The notes below the pieces were generated by a model, which made no database searches, was not told the DNA's origin, and worked only from the letters and a program-made list of their open reading frames with translations. Shown here piece after piece: positions 1-7,416 of a stretch of DNA of 64,000 nt. The stretch's first letter is position 1, and the number at the start of each line of letters is the position of its first letter. The stretch lies in contig NZ_SADB01000003.1 in NCBI RefSeq assembly GCF_009669305.1, positions 124,001 through 188,000 of the forward strand, read 5' to 3'. The DNA is from Ancylomarina sp. 16SWW S1-10-2. Its GTDB lineage: Bacteria; Bacteroidota; Bacteroidia; Bacteroidales; Marinifilaceae. The position numbers and the translations under genes are program-made.

Positions 1-748
1 TTCTATACTATAAATAAAGAAAGAGAAAAGGAAACATGGCATTCTCTCTTCGGATTGCTCTACTGTTCTTAAACGTCATTTTATTTTTTTTATATAAAGA
101 AATTTCTCAGTTAACAGACACTTGTTACTAGTTGCTGGAGTAACTTAGTTCTATTTTTGAATTTTCAGGGTGTATAATTTACTGTAGTTTCTTTAATCAA
201 ATTAAGGTTGGTGATTGGGAGTAAAATATCAAGATCTTAATGAAAATTCATCATGGTTGATAAATAGTTGATATAAATAACACAAATCTTTAAATAATAA
301 GGGTTCATGTTTTTTTTAGTGTGGAACGTTACAATAATAATGGAGAGGTATGACTTTTTGTTATAAATTAAAACGTAGCGCATAAAAAAAAGGGAGTTTC
401 AAATGAATGAAACTCCCTTTTTAAGCGGAGAGAGAGGGAGTTTATCTAATCGGGTAAATGATTTGATTTATTGTTAGTTGTAGGAAGAATGATATTTGTG
501 TTCACTTGAGAGTTCACTTATCTATGTAAATTCCACTATCTGTGTCTATTTTATAGTATTTAGTGGTCAGATTGTGCTCGCCTTGTTGGGTACAAAAAAA
601 TGGTAGATATTGATATAAGTAATTGGTGCATATCATTTTCCGTGTAATGTGTTATATTTTGGTATGAAATGGTTTGTTAAAATATTCACTTATCATATAA
701 CATGAGTTAATATCAGAGGAAAGATTAGATTATTGTATTGAAAACCTT
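1..748. other. gene-free left edge
   Basis: No convincing coding frame is seen in this AT-rich stretch. The only clear structure is the terminator hairpin at 386-422, listed separately. It probably represents the downstream end of a gene to the left of the window plus the leader of the plug-domain fragment that follows. Confidence 0.6.
386..422 (+). terminator. intrinsic terminator
   Basis: A near-perfect hairpin with arms AAAGGGAGTTTC and GAAACTCCCTTT and an 8-base loop is followed by T residues and preceded by an A run, so it could work in both directions. There is no gene immediately upstream inside the window. Confidence 0.75.
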
Positions 749-1054
749 ATGGACGAGAACAATAATTTTGATAGAATGGCTTCTATTTTTCAGGTAATTC
801 AATTTGTATATCCTTCTTCAAAAGTGGAAAATGTAAACGGAATGAACCATGTATTTTTAACCTCAAGAGGTCCTAATTCTCTTTCTTCAGGAATGGAAGT
901 TTTAATTGTTGTTGATGGAATCATTACTGAGGATGTTACGGGTATCAGTCCAGCTCAGGTTAAATCCGTAGAGGTTTTATTAGGAAATGAAGCGGCAGAA
1001 TTTGGTTCTAGAGGTGCTAATGGAGCTGTTATCATTCACTTAAAAAGTAATTAA
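749..1054 (+). pseudogene. TonB-dependent receptor plug-domain fragment
   Basis: This 101-residue frame has no signal peptide. Its C-terminal half (residues about 50-100) reads like the plug domain of a SusC/TonB-dependent transporter: VLIVVDGIITEDVTGISP is followed by VKSVEVLLGNEAAEFGSRGA, the usual 'VVDG...IESIEVLKDASAAIYGSRGANG' pattern. No carboxypeptidase-like N-domain and no beta-barrel follow. It is most likely the remnant of a larger plug-bearing protein; a free-standing plug-domain protein is the alternative. A further degraded remnant lies directly downstream, which supports decay of this edge. Confidence 0.55.
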
Positions 1055-1060
1055 TCATCG

Positions 1061-1256
1061 ATGAAAAAAATATGGTATTATACTACTATTTGTATTCATG
1101 GTCGGTTGTAATACTGATTAGAATGCTTGAGTATTGAGTACAGAGCTTTTTTTTCTGTCAGAAGGACAAAAGTATGAAGCGACTATTTATGCTGATGGTT
1201 TTACTAATCTCGAAGTGATTTTTATTTTAGCTGCAGGCAGTGGTCAGGCAATTTAA
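1061..1256 (+). pseudogene. degraded remnant, possibly GH97 glycosidase
   Basis: An ATG at 1061 is followed, after a frame change, by a lipoprotein-like signal (LLFVFMVGCNTD). After in-frame stops there is FLSEGQKYEATIYADG, which resembles the C-terminal beta-sandwich of GH97 alpha-glucosidases/alpha-galactosidases ('FL.EGK.Y.ATIY.DG'). Start and tail appear joined by a large internal deletion. The assignment rests on one short motif, so the family is tentative; the broken state is clear. Confidence 0.4.
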
Positions 1257-1317
1257 TTCAAGGAAATAAAATAGTTCTTTGCACCAGAGAGGTGCCTATT
1301 AACCTTAAACTATTTAT

Positions 1318-2187
1318 ATGAAATTAAAATTAATAACGTGTTTACTATTTGTATTCGCAATAGGAGAATCGGTATTTTCTCAGAATTTAACCATTCCACC
1401 GAAGAACTATGTGGACTCGGTAAATCTTAAACAAGCACCACTAAGGTCTAATGCAGACTTTCCACTTTCCGATCAAGCCAATACTCAAGATTGGAACAAA
1501 TTGGAAAAATATTCGGATGAATTCAATTCGAAAAAATTGGATGAGAAACGCTGGTATCCTAATAACCCTGGTTGGAAGGGAAGGAAACCAACCTATTTTC
1601 ATGGATCAAATGTGAGTTTGGAAAATGGAAATGTAGAAATTCGCGTTAGCCAGCATGGAGATGAAAAGCTTCCGGAAGGATTTACTCATTCTACAGGTTT
1701 TATAAAAAGTAAGACTAAATTTTTGTATGGATATTTTGAAGCAGAAGTACAACTAATGGATGCTCCCTGGGTTTCAGGCTTTTGGATGACAAATGTTAGT
1801 AAAGAGTGGTGGACGGAGATAGACATTTGTGAAAATGCACCTGGCTTGTTATACAATCGGCACGATTTGAATTCTAACATACATGTATTTAGAACACCAA
1901 AGGGCAAGGGAGATATTAAAAAGCATTTCTCACGGACCAAGAAATATTATTTCCCGAAAGAATTACAGGCTGATTTTCATGTTTGGGGCTTGGAATGGAC
2001 ACCAGAATTTATTCGTTTTTACATCGATGGAATATTATTTCGCGAAGCAAAGAATACCCATTGGAATCAACCTTTGGAAGTCAATTTCAACTGTGAATCT
2101 AATAAATGGTTTGGTGCATTGCCCGATGATAACCGGTTAGATGGTATTTATAAGATCAATTATTTTAGAGTTTGGAAATTAAAATAA
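1318..2187 (+). CDS. GH16 family beta-agarase/porphyranase-like hydrolase
   Basis: A 289-residue secreted glycoside hydrolase. Residues 1-21 form a signal peptide ending in VFSQ. The GH16 jelly-roll follows from about residue 55. The catalytic strand WWTEIDICENAPG gives the family's ExDxxE signature with E167 as probable nucleophile, D169 as helper and E172 as acid/base. The preceding WVSGFWM segment and the ENAPG turn resemble agarases and porphyranases more than laminarinases. It probably cuts internal beta-1,4 bonds of agar or porphyran outside the cell or in the periplasm. No carbohydrate-binding module or T9SS domain is attached. It is monocistronic, ending in the strong terminator at 2246-2277. 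Exact substrate (agarose or porphyran) cannot be read from sequence alone. Confidence 0.88.
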   Translation: MKLKLITCLLFVFAIGESVFSQNLTIPPKNYVDSVNLKQAPLRSNADFPLSDQANTQDWNKLEKYSDEFNSKKLDEKRWYPNNPGWKGRKPTYFHGSNVSLENGNVEIRVSQHGDEKLPEGFTHSTGFIKSKTKFLYGYFEAEVQLMDAPWVSGFWMTNVSKEWWTEIDICENAPGLLYNRHDLNSNIHVFRTPKGKGDIKKHFSRTKKYYFPKELQADFHVWGLEWTPEFIRFYIDGILFREAKNTHWNQPLEVNFNCESNKWFGALPDDNRLDGIYKINYFRVWKLK

Positions 2188-2245
2188 TTACTGAATATTT
2201 ATGTTGGATAATTAGTGCAATTAATTAGATTTTATGTGAATGTAG

Positions 2246-2277
2246 AACCCGATACCTTAAGGTATCGGGTTTTTTTG
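2246..2277 (+). terminator. intrinsic terminator after GH16
   Basis: A perfect palindrome ACCCGATACCTTAAGG and its complement is followed by seven T residues. It lies about 60 bases after the GH16 stop. Confidence 0.88.
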
Positions 2278-2383
2278 CTCTAATATTTATAAATAGCTTT
2301 TTTAAAAATTTAAAAATCTTACACGAATTCTTCCGTAAGTAGGTCAATAATCAAATTAATAGAAGTGAAATATTACGCTTTGA

Positions 2384-2749
2384 TTAATTTCAAATAAGGA
2401 TATTAAAGAAAAAGGAATATATATATATACAAACTTATCAGAAAAACAGAAACATAAATATTTTAATTTATGTGGAGAGGCACATCTTTCAACTAGATTA
2501 AAAGGTCGGTTTTTTACTAGTAAGCCATACAATAAAGAGATGTACAAATTTTCACCTTGGCAATTCAGATATATTTTCGACTCTGAAAAAGGTTATCTAA
2601 TTTGTGAACTCTCTAATGAGATAGCAACCTACAGATTATATGGCTGGGATCACAAGGGTAATGAATTGTCAACTGAAATTCTTGTCGATTATTTCAATGC
2701 TAAAACAGCGGTTTTTAATAAAGAGGATAATAATAAGTTAGTGTCTTAA
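2384..2749 (+). pseudogene. orphan reading frame without a start codon
   Basis: The frame is open for 121 codons from just after a TGA at 2381-2383 to the TAA at 2747-2749. The first ATG is internal, at 2540, leaving only 69 residues (starting MYKFSPWQF). Upstream of it the frame reads smoothly as protein (NLSEKQKHKYFNLCGEAHL), so 2540 is unlikely to be the true start. Residues upstream in another frame (KYYALINFK) suggest a frameshift near 2390. No family was recognised. I interpret it as the 3' part of a broken gene. It ends before the terminator at 2775-2806. Confidence 0.4.
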
Positions 2750-2774
2750 GGCATTAATAAAAAATAACAAGGAC

Positions 2775-2806
2775 AAAACCCGATTCGTTAAGGAATTGGG
2801 TTTTTA
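2775..2806 (+). terminator. intrinsic terminator, group II intron target
   Basis: Arms AAAACCC-G-ATTC and GAAT-T-GGGTTTT enclose a short loop and are followed by T-rich sequence. The intron relic begins four bases later, at 2810, which is the insertion habit of class C group II introns. Confidence 0.7.
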
Positions 2807-2809
2807 TTT

Positions 2810-3237
2810 GTATGTCGGGTATGTTAATGTGCTATCAAGATGAAATGTTCTTGAGTTCACCCAGTTGACAGGAAGAACTAGCAATTGGCAAGGGTGTTGT
2901 GGGCGATCGTAAATCTGAAGAAAGCCATCAGCAAAGTCACCGTGCTAACGAACAGAAACTTGATATAAGGCTTACTAGTGGGGGCAACCGAGCAATGGAT
3001 TGGGAAAGCCCGAAAGTCAATCGTAACCACTTAGAGTAAATCAAGTAGGACGAGATGAAAGTATGTTATCTTATCCCGAGAGATCTCATCATCTGTTGTA
3101 CTAAACAACAAACTTAGCGGAGACAATCAGCTAAAGGAGATGAGAAGTCAGCAGAGGACATAGTATTTCTGTTTTTTTTTACAGAGAGAAGGTCTGAATC
3201 AATTAATTAAAGAAGCAGTCGGACAAGACTTTTACCT
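2810..3237 (+). ncRNA. group II intron relic, 5' ribozyme part (class C-like), copy 1
   Basis: The segment aligns by eye with domain I-IV features of class C group II introns such as the Oceanobacillus iheyensis one: a GTATG 5' end, GCAAGGGTGT, ATCTGAAGAAAGC, GAACAGAAACTTGATATAAG, AGAGTAAATCAAGTAG, CCCGAGAGATCT, then GTCAGCAGAGGACATAGTA and GAGAAGGTCTGAATC before the intron ORF. It starts directly after an intrinsic terminator. The first 277 bases (2810-3086) recur at 33241-33517 with about eight differences. No domain V hairpin was found downstream, so this copy is a dead fragment. Confidence 0.72.
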
Positions 3238-3432
3238 ATGGAGTACCAGCAACAAATAGCTTACCAACGAGATATGTTCGTAGAACATAAACAGGAGGCT
3301 ATTGGTCAATTTGCAAATCGTAAAGACGTAAACGGAACGATAACAACATTGACGGAACAAATAGGTAAAGAGACGAATCAAGGAGCGTTAATAAAACTGG
3401 CTTGTTTGAGGAACGTTAGCCTTAAATTCTGA
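3238..3432 (+). pseudogene. N-terminal fragment of the intron-encoded reverse transcriptase
   Basis: A 64-residue frame (MEYQQQIAYQRDMFVEHKQ...) begins where the maturase/reverse transcriptase of a group II intron normally starts, after the GTCAGCAG...GAAGG signature. It is rich in charged and polar residues and stops before any reverse-transcriptase motif such as YADD. The assignment follows from position rather than from a recognised domain. Confidence 0.42.
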
Positions 3433-3760
3433 AATTAGAGACCAGCAAATCTGGGAGGCTAAAAGGACGAGTTCCAGGTTTTAGGGAAATGATCTTATTT
3501 TTAGTGTTTTTTTCTGCCACGGTAGATTTTTGTTTACTTTTCATCGATAGAAAAGTAAAAGTCTGTCCGACTTGAGGACAATACAAAAAGTGGACCACCA
3601 AGTACACAAAAGGATATCGTAGCTCCCTCAGATTTGTAATTGAGGTTAAGGAGTTGAGGATTTGTAATCCTCGCGTTAGGGATTGCAGTGTTACCCCACA
3701 ACGAGCTTAAGCGAGTGAGGAGTTGAAACGGAAAGCCCGCCCGAAGGGAATGCCCAAATG
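3433..3760. repeat. cluster of palindromic intergenic repeats
   Basis: Several hairpins stand in series: a perfect 10-bp arm pair TTTACTTTTC/GAAAAGTAAA at 3533-3559, CCTCA/TGAGG around GATTTGTAAT at 3626-3645, and GAGGATT/AATCCTC at 3656-3672, followed by a GC-richer tail with GCCCGCCCGAAGGG. This layout resembles REP-type repeats of Bacteroidota. A comparable stretch occurs at 14385-14640. No coding potential is seen here. Confidence 0.5.
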
Positions 3761-3824
3761 TAAAATTATTGAATGTACTTTGCCCATTTTATTAACTTGC
3801 ACAAGTTGCTGAAATATGCAAAGT

Positions 3825-3837
3825 ATCAAATGCCCCC
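3825..3837 (+). promoter_or_regulatory. C-tract operator motif upstream of sulfatase
   Basis: ATCAAATGCCCCC lies 322 bases before the sulfatase start and matches the motif found before other galactan genes in the window. Apart from this motif, 3761-4159 shows nothing recognisable, so this is probably the long leader and promoter region of the sulfatase. Confidence 0.5.
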
Positions 3838-4159
3838 GTAAATTTTAGGCATATACCTCTATTTACATAAGAGCATAATTCTTACTATTGTACTCGAGTT
3901 TCTTGACCTATTAATAATGGAGATGAAATTATTATGTGCTGATTAAGAAATAAGTCTATGAAATGTCCATGACTAAAACGTTCTACAGACACGGAAATGA
4001 TAATCGATTAAGTTCTCCGGATATACCGGGACAGGCTATAAGACAAAACTTAAAATTATAAATTGATGAAACGTTCATGCCAAAGTAATTTTGACACAGA
4101 GGGAGATGATTTACCAGCATGATAAGTTCCATATGGCAAAAATTTAAAATAATAATCAT

Positions 4160-5710
4160 ATGAAAATGAAAAAACTAATTTGGTCGGTTTTATTGGTTGC
4201 AAGTTTAATAAGTGCTTGTCAACCAGCAAAAAAAGCAGTTGATGAGTCAGGTTCAAAACCAAACGTAGTGGTAATCTATATGGATGATTTGGGTTATGGT
4301 GATTTAAGTTCTTATGGAGCTACCGAGTTGCAAACCCCAAATATTGATGCGCTAGCAGCAGGAGGAAATCGATTCACCAATGCTTATGCATCTTCGGCAA
4401 CTTGTACACCAAGTAGATATGCACTGTTAACAGGTTCTTATCCTTGGCGTAATAAAGATGCAAGAATACTTCCGGGTAGTGCTCCTTTAATAATTGGTAC
4501 TGATCAGCCAACACTTCCTAAAATGATGAAAGCTAACGGATACTATACAGGTGTAGTTGGCAAGTGGCATTTAGGTTTGGGCGATGGTAATTTGGATTGG
4601 AACAAGCGTATAACTCCAGGTCCTAACGAAGTTGGATTCGATTATTCCTATGTTATGGCTGCCACTCAAGATCGTGTTCCTACTGTGTTTATCGACAACG
4701 GAAATGTAGTTGGTTTAGAAGCTAACGATCCTATCGAAGTAAGCTACGAACATAATTTTGCAGGTCAGCAAACTGGACTTGAGAATCCAGAGCTTTGTAA
4801 ATTGAAATGGCATCATGGTCACAATGGGACTATTGTGAATGGAATTCCTAGAATTGGATTCATGAAAGGTGGAGAAAAAGCTAAATGGGATGATGAAACA
4901 ATGTCTAGTCACTTTTTAGCATTGGCTCAGAACTTTGTGAGAGTTCATAAAAATGAACCTTTCTTTTTGTATTACGCATTGCAACAACCTCATGTACCTC
5001 GTACTCCAAATCCTAAATTTGTTGGAAAATCGGGAATGGGTGCACGTGGAGATGTAATTTTGGAAGCTGACTGGACAATTGGACAGTTTATGAAAACCAT
5101 GAAAGAAGAAGGCTTATTGGAAAATACTTTAATTGTATTCTCAAGTGATAATGGTCCAGTATTAAATGACGGTTACGACGATAAAGCAGTAGAAAAATTA
5201 GGTAAGCATAATCCTTCAGGACCATTTAGAGGTGGAAAATATAGCTTATTTGAAGCAGGTACAAGAATTCCATTCGTTACCTATTGGAAAGGTAAAATTA
5301 AGCCACAGGAATCAGATGCTTTGGTTTGTCAGATGGATTTAATGGCCTCAATTGCAAAATTAATAGGTGTTGATGCTCCAAAAAGCGATAGTCAGAACCA
5401 ATTAAGTCTTTTAATGGGAGAGAGTGACAAAGGAAGAGAAAACTTGATTATTGAAGCAACTTCAAGAACAGCTATCCGCCAAGGCGACTGGTTGATGATT
5501 CCACCATATAATGCCAAAGCAGTAAATAAATTTGTGAATATTGAATTGGGAAATTCACCAGAATTTCAATTGTACAACTTAAAAAATGATGAAGGAGAGC
5601 AAAATAATTTAGCAAAAAGCAATCCTGAAAAATTGAAAGAAATGTTAGAGAGTTTTGTGGCTTTACGAGGTAAGAATTACTCGAAAATTCAAAAAATGGA
5701 ATTGAAGTAA
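4160..5710 (+). CDS. S1-family sulfatase lipoprotein
   Basis: A 516-residue formylglycine-dependent sulfatase. Residues 1-20 are a lipoprotein signal with lipobox LISAC (Cys20), so it probably acts in the periplasm or at the outer membrane. Metal-binding Asp pair sits in YMDDLGYGDLS (D42, D43). The modification motif CTPSR starts at Cys82 in a SATCTPSRYALLTG context, and SSDNGP appears later as the second metal site. In this setting a galactan-sulfate ester (for example L-galactose-6-sulfate or an AHG/galactose sulfate) is the likely substrate; the exact position is not readable. It stands alone, between a long leader with the C-tract motif and a hairpin at 5791-5824. No anaerobic or FGE-type sulfatase-maturing enzyme is present in the window. 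Confidence 0.9.
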   Translation: MKMKKLIWSVLLVASLISACQPAKKAVDESGSKPNVVVIYMDDLGYGDLSSYGATELQTPNIDALAAGGNRFTNAYASSATCTPSRYALLTGSYPWRNKDARILPGSAPLIIGTDQPTLPKMMKANGYYTGVVGKWHLGLGDGNLDWNKRITPGPNEVGFDYSYVMAATQDRVPTVFIDNGNVVGLEANDPIEVSYEHNFAGQQTGLENPELCKLKWHHGHNGTIVNGIPRIGFMKGGEKAKWDDETMSSHFLALAQNFVRVHKNEPFFLYYALQQPHVPRTPNPKFVGKSGMGARGDVILEADWTIGQFMKTMKEEGLLENTLIVFSSDNGPVLNDGYDDKAVEKLGKHNPSGPFRGGKYSLFEAGTRIPFVTYWKGKIKPQESDALVCQMDLMASIAKLIGVDAPKSDSQNQLSLLMGESDKGRENLIIEATSRTAIRQGDWLMIPPYNAKAVNKFVNIELGNSPEFQLYNLKNDEGEQNNLAKSNPEKLKEMLESFVALRGKNYSKIQKMELK

Positions 5711-5790
5711 GTTTGTTGAAATAAGTTATTAAAAAATAAAATTTAAATAAGTGTATTAACGAGTTGTTGGATTATTTACAGAATTTATAG

Positions 5791-5824
5791 AGAGCTTGTT
5801 CAATTTGAATAGGCTCTTTTTCTT
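5791..5824 (+). terminator. probable terminator after sulfatase
   Basis: An imperfect hairpin with outer arms AGAGC/GCTCT and inner TTCAA/TTGAA is followed by a T-rich run. It lies about 80 bases after the sulfatase stop. The remaining gap to 6114 holds only the C-tract motif. Confidence 0.6.
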
Positions 5825-5963
5825 ATTTGATTTTAAGTATTTTTTGATGAAACAAGTTGAAATTTAAATGTGTTGAGCATAAAACAAATAGTAGGTTTGA
5901 TATTTACTCTTGTTGATTTTATACTGAAATTGAGTGTTTTGAGTCGTGAATATTTATTTAGTG

Positions 5964-5978
5964 TTCATTTCCCCCCCC
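5964..5978 (+). promoter_or_regulatory. C-tract operator motif upstream of GH117
   Basis: TTCATTT followed by eight C residues (5971-5978) lies about 135 bases before the GH117 start. It is a weaker, longer-C version of the motif at 3825, 26066 and 55724. Confidence 0.42.
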
Positions 5979-6114
5979 TTTTACGTTTCAAAAGCAAGCA
6001 TGATTATCAAATACACACTATTTATGTGATTATATACGGGTGGATGTAAGACTATTTTCTTCTTAATATTGAATAGAAATTAGATGTAAATACAAAATAT
6101 AGTTTTAGTCGGAT

Positions 6115-7323
6115 ATGAAGAAAATAGTTAATTTCCTTGTTGTTGCTTTATTTATGACATTTATTGGGTGTAATAGCGACAAATGTGCTCAGAGTGAGGC
6201 TGAGACCAACCAATATAGTGAGCAAGATTTAGATCGGTTGGGGATTACTGATAAGGATCACTTAAGCGCTGCGTCAAAAAGAGCTCTTAAATGGGATAAA
6301 ATTGGTAACGAGTGGTTCATTGAATTCGAAGTGTCGGATTTAAAAGGAGATTTTGCTTATGAAGAAGGTGTTGTGAGAAGAGACCCAAGTGCCCTTTTAA
6401 AGATTGATGGAAAATACTATACTTGGTATTCAAGAAATACAGGTCCATCGCAAGGATTTGGTGGTGATATAGAAAATGAAAAAGTATTCCCTTGGGATAG
6501 ATGTGATATTTGGTATGCTACATCGGTAGATGGAATTACCTGGAAAGAAGAAGGTTTGGCAGTAGCACGAGGACCTAAAGGAGCCTATGATGATCGATCA
6601 GTATTTACTGTTGAGGTGATGCAGTGGGAAGGAATGTATTATTTGTCTTATCAAACTGTAAAATCACCCTATAGTGTACGTGTAAAGAATCAGGTGGGTT
6701 TGGCATGGTCTAGCTCGCCAAATGGTCCTTGGACTAAATCTGAAGAGCCTATTTTAAGCCCTGCAGATAATGGGGTATGGAAAGGCACAGAAGACAATCG
6801 TTTTAATGTGCTTAAAAAAGGAGATTTCGATAGCCATAAAGTACACGATCCATGTATTGTTCCTTTTAAAGGGAAATTCTTTTTGTATTACAAAGGGGAA
6901 CAAATGGGCGAGGAAATTACTTTCGGAGGACGTCAAATTCGACATGGTGTAGCTATTGCTGATAATCCTAAAGGACCCTACGTGAAATCTCCTTACAATC
7001 CAATTTCGAACAGTGGACACGAGATATGTGTTTGGCCTTATAATGGAGGAATTGCTTCATTGATAACTACCGATGGACCCGAGAAAAATACCATACAATG
7101 GTCTCCTGATGGAATTAATTTTACAATTAAATCATCAATAAAAGGAGCTCCTCATGCTATTGGATTAAATCGTACTGCAGATACAGAGAAAGAACCAACA
7201 GAAATTCTTCGATGGGGATTGACTCATGAATATATGAATTCCGATTACCAGTATATTAGAAGATTTACATCAAGAAGAGTAACTACCCATGTGGCAAAAG
7301 GGGCGGGTGGTAAAAAGAAATAG
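6115..7323 (+). CDS. ahgA: GH117 alpha-1,3-(3,6-anhydro)-L-galactosidase
   Basis: A 402-residue lipoprotein (lipobox TFIGC, Cys19) with a five-bladed beta-propeller typical of GH117, which releases 3,6-anhydro-L-galactose from the non-reducing end of neoagaro-oligosaccharides. Expected active-site elements are present: [15 protein letters not shown] with D90, [10 protein letters not shown] with D245, and [12 protein letters not shown] with H302/E303. Length and motif order match characterised family members. It is the first gene of a run continuing into GH2, GH86, kdgK and eda, but the terminator at 7351-7390 partly separates it. Its product AHG feeds the operon at 26276-33171. GH117 members differ in substrate, so strict neoagarobiose specificity is inferred. 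Confidence 0.9.
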   Translation: MKKIVNFLVVALFMTFIGCNSDKCAQSEAETNQYSEQDLDRLGITDKDHLSAASKRALKWDKIGNEWFIEFEVSDLKGDFAYEEGVVRRDPSALLKIDGKYYTWYSRNTGPSQGFGGDIENEKVFPWDRCDIWYATSVDGITWKEEGLAVARGPKGAYDDRSVFTVEVMQWEGMYYLSYQTVKSPYSVRVKNQVGLAWSSSPNGPWTKSEEPILSPADNGVWKGTEDNRFNVLKKGDFDSHKVHDPCIVPFKGKFFLYYKGEQMGEEITFGGRQIRHGVAIADNPKGPYVKSPYNPISNSGHEICVWPYNGGIASLITTDGPEKNTIQWSPDGINFTIKSSIKGAPHAIGLNRTADTEKEPTEILRWGLTHEYMNSDYQYIRRFTSRRVTTHVAKGAGGKKK

Positions 7324-7350
7324 ATGTTAGATTAGTTAGATTTAGTGTGT

Positions 7351-7390
7351 AAGCTTGTTTCAGAACCTAGTTGTGAAACAAGTTTTTTTT
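7351..7390 (+). terminator. intrinsic terminator between GH117 and GH2
   Basis: Perfect arms CTTGTTTCA and TGAAACAAG are followed by eight T residues. It rules out the long upstream start that could be drawn for the GH2 gene and may attenuate read-through from GH117. Confidence 0.85.
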
Positions 7391-7416
7391 TAATCAGGAA
7401 ACCTAATACTGAAATT

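Noticed and set aside
3433..3760. Possible 3' end (domain V/VI) of the group II intron
   Set aside because: I looked for the conserved DV hairpin (AGC start, GUAC/GAAA-type loop) and found only REP-like palindromes, so the intron is treated as truncated.
7345..7416. Longer N-terminus for GH2 copy A
   Set aside because: It would translate through a strong terminator and places a signal peptide internally; the ATG at 7417 is better.
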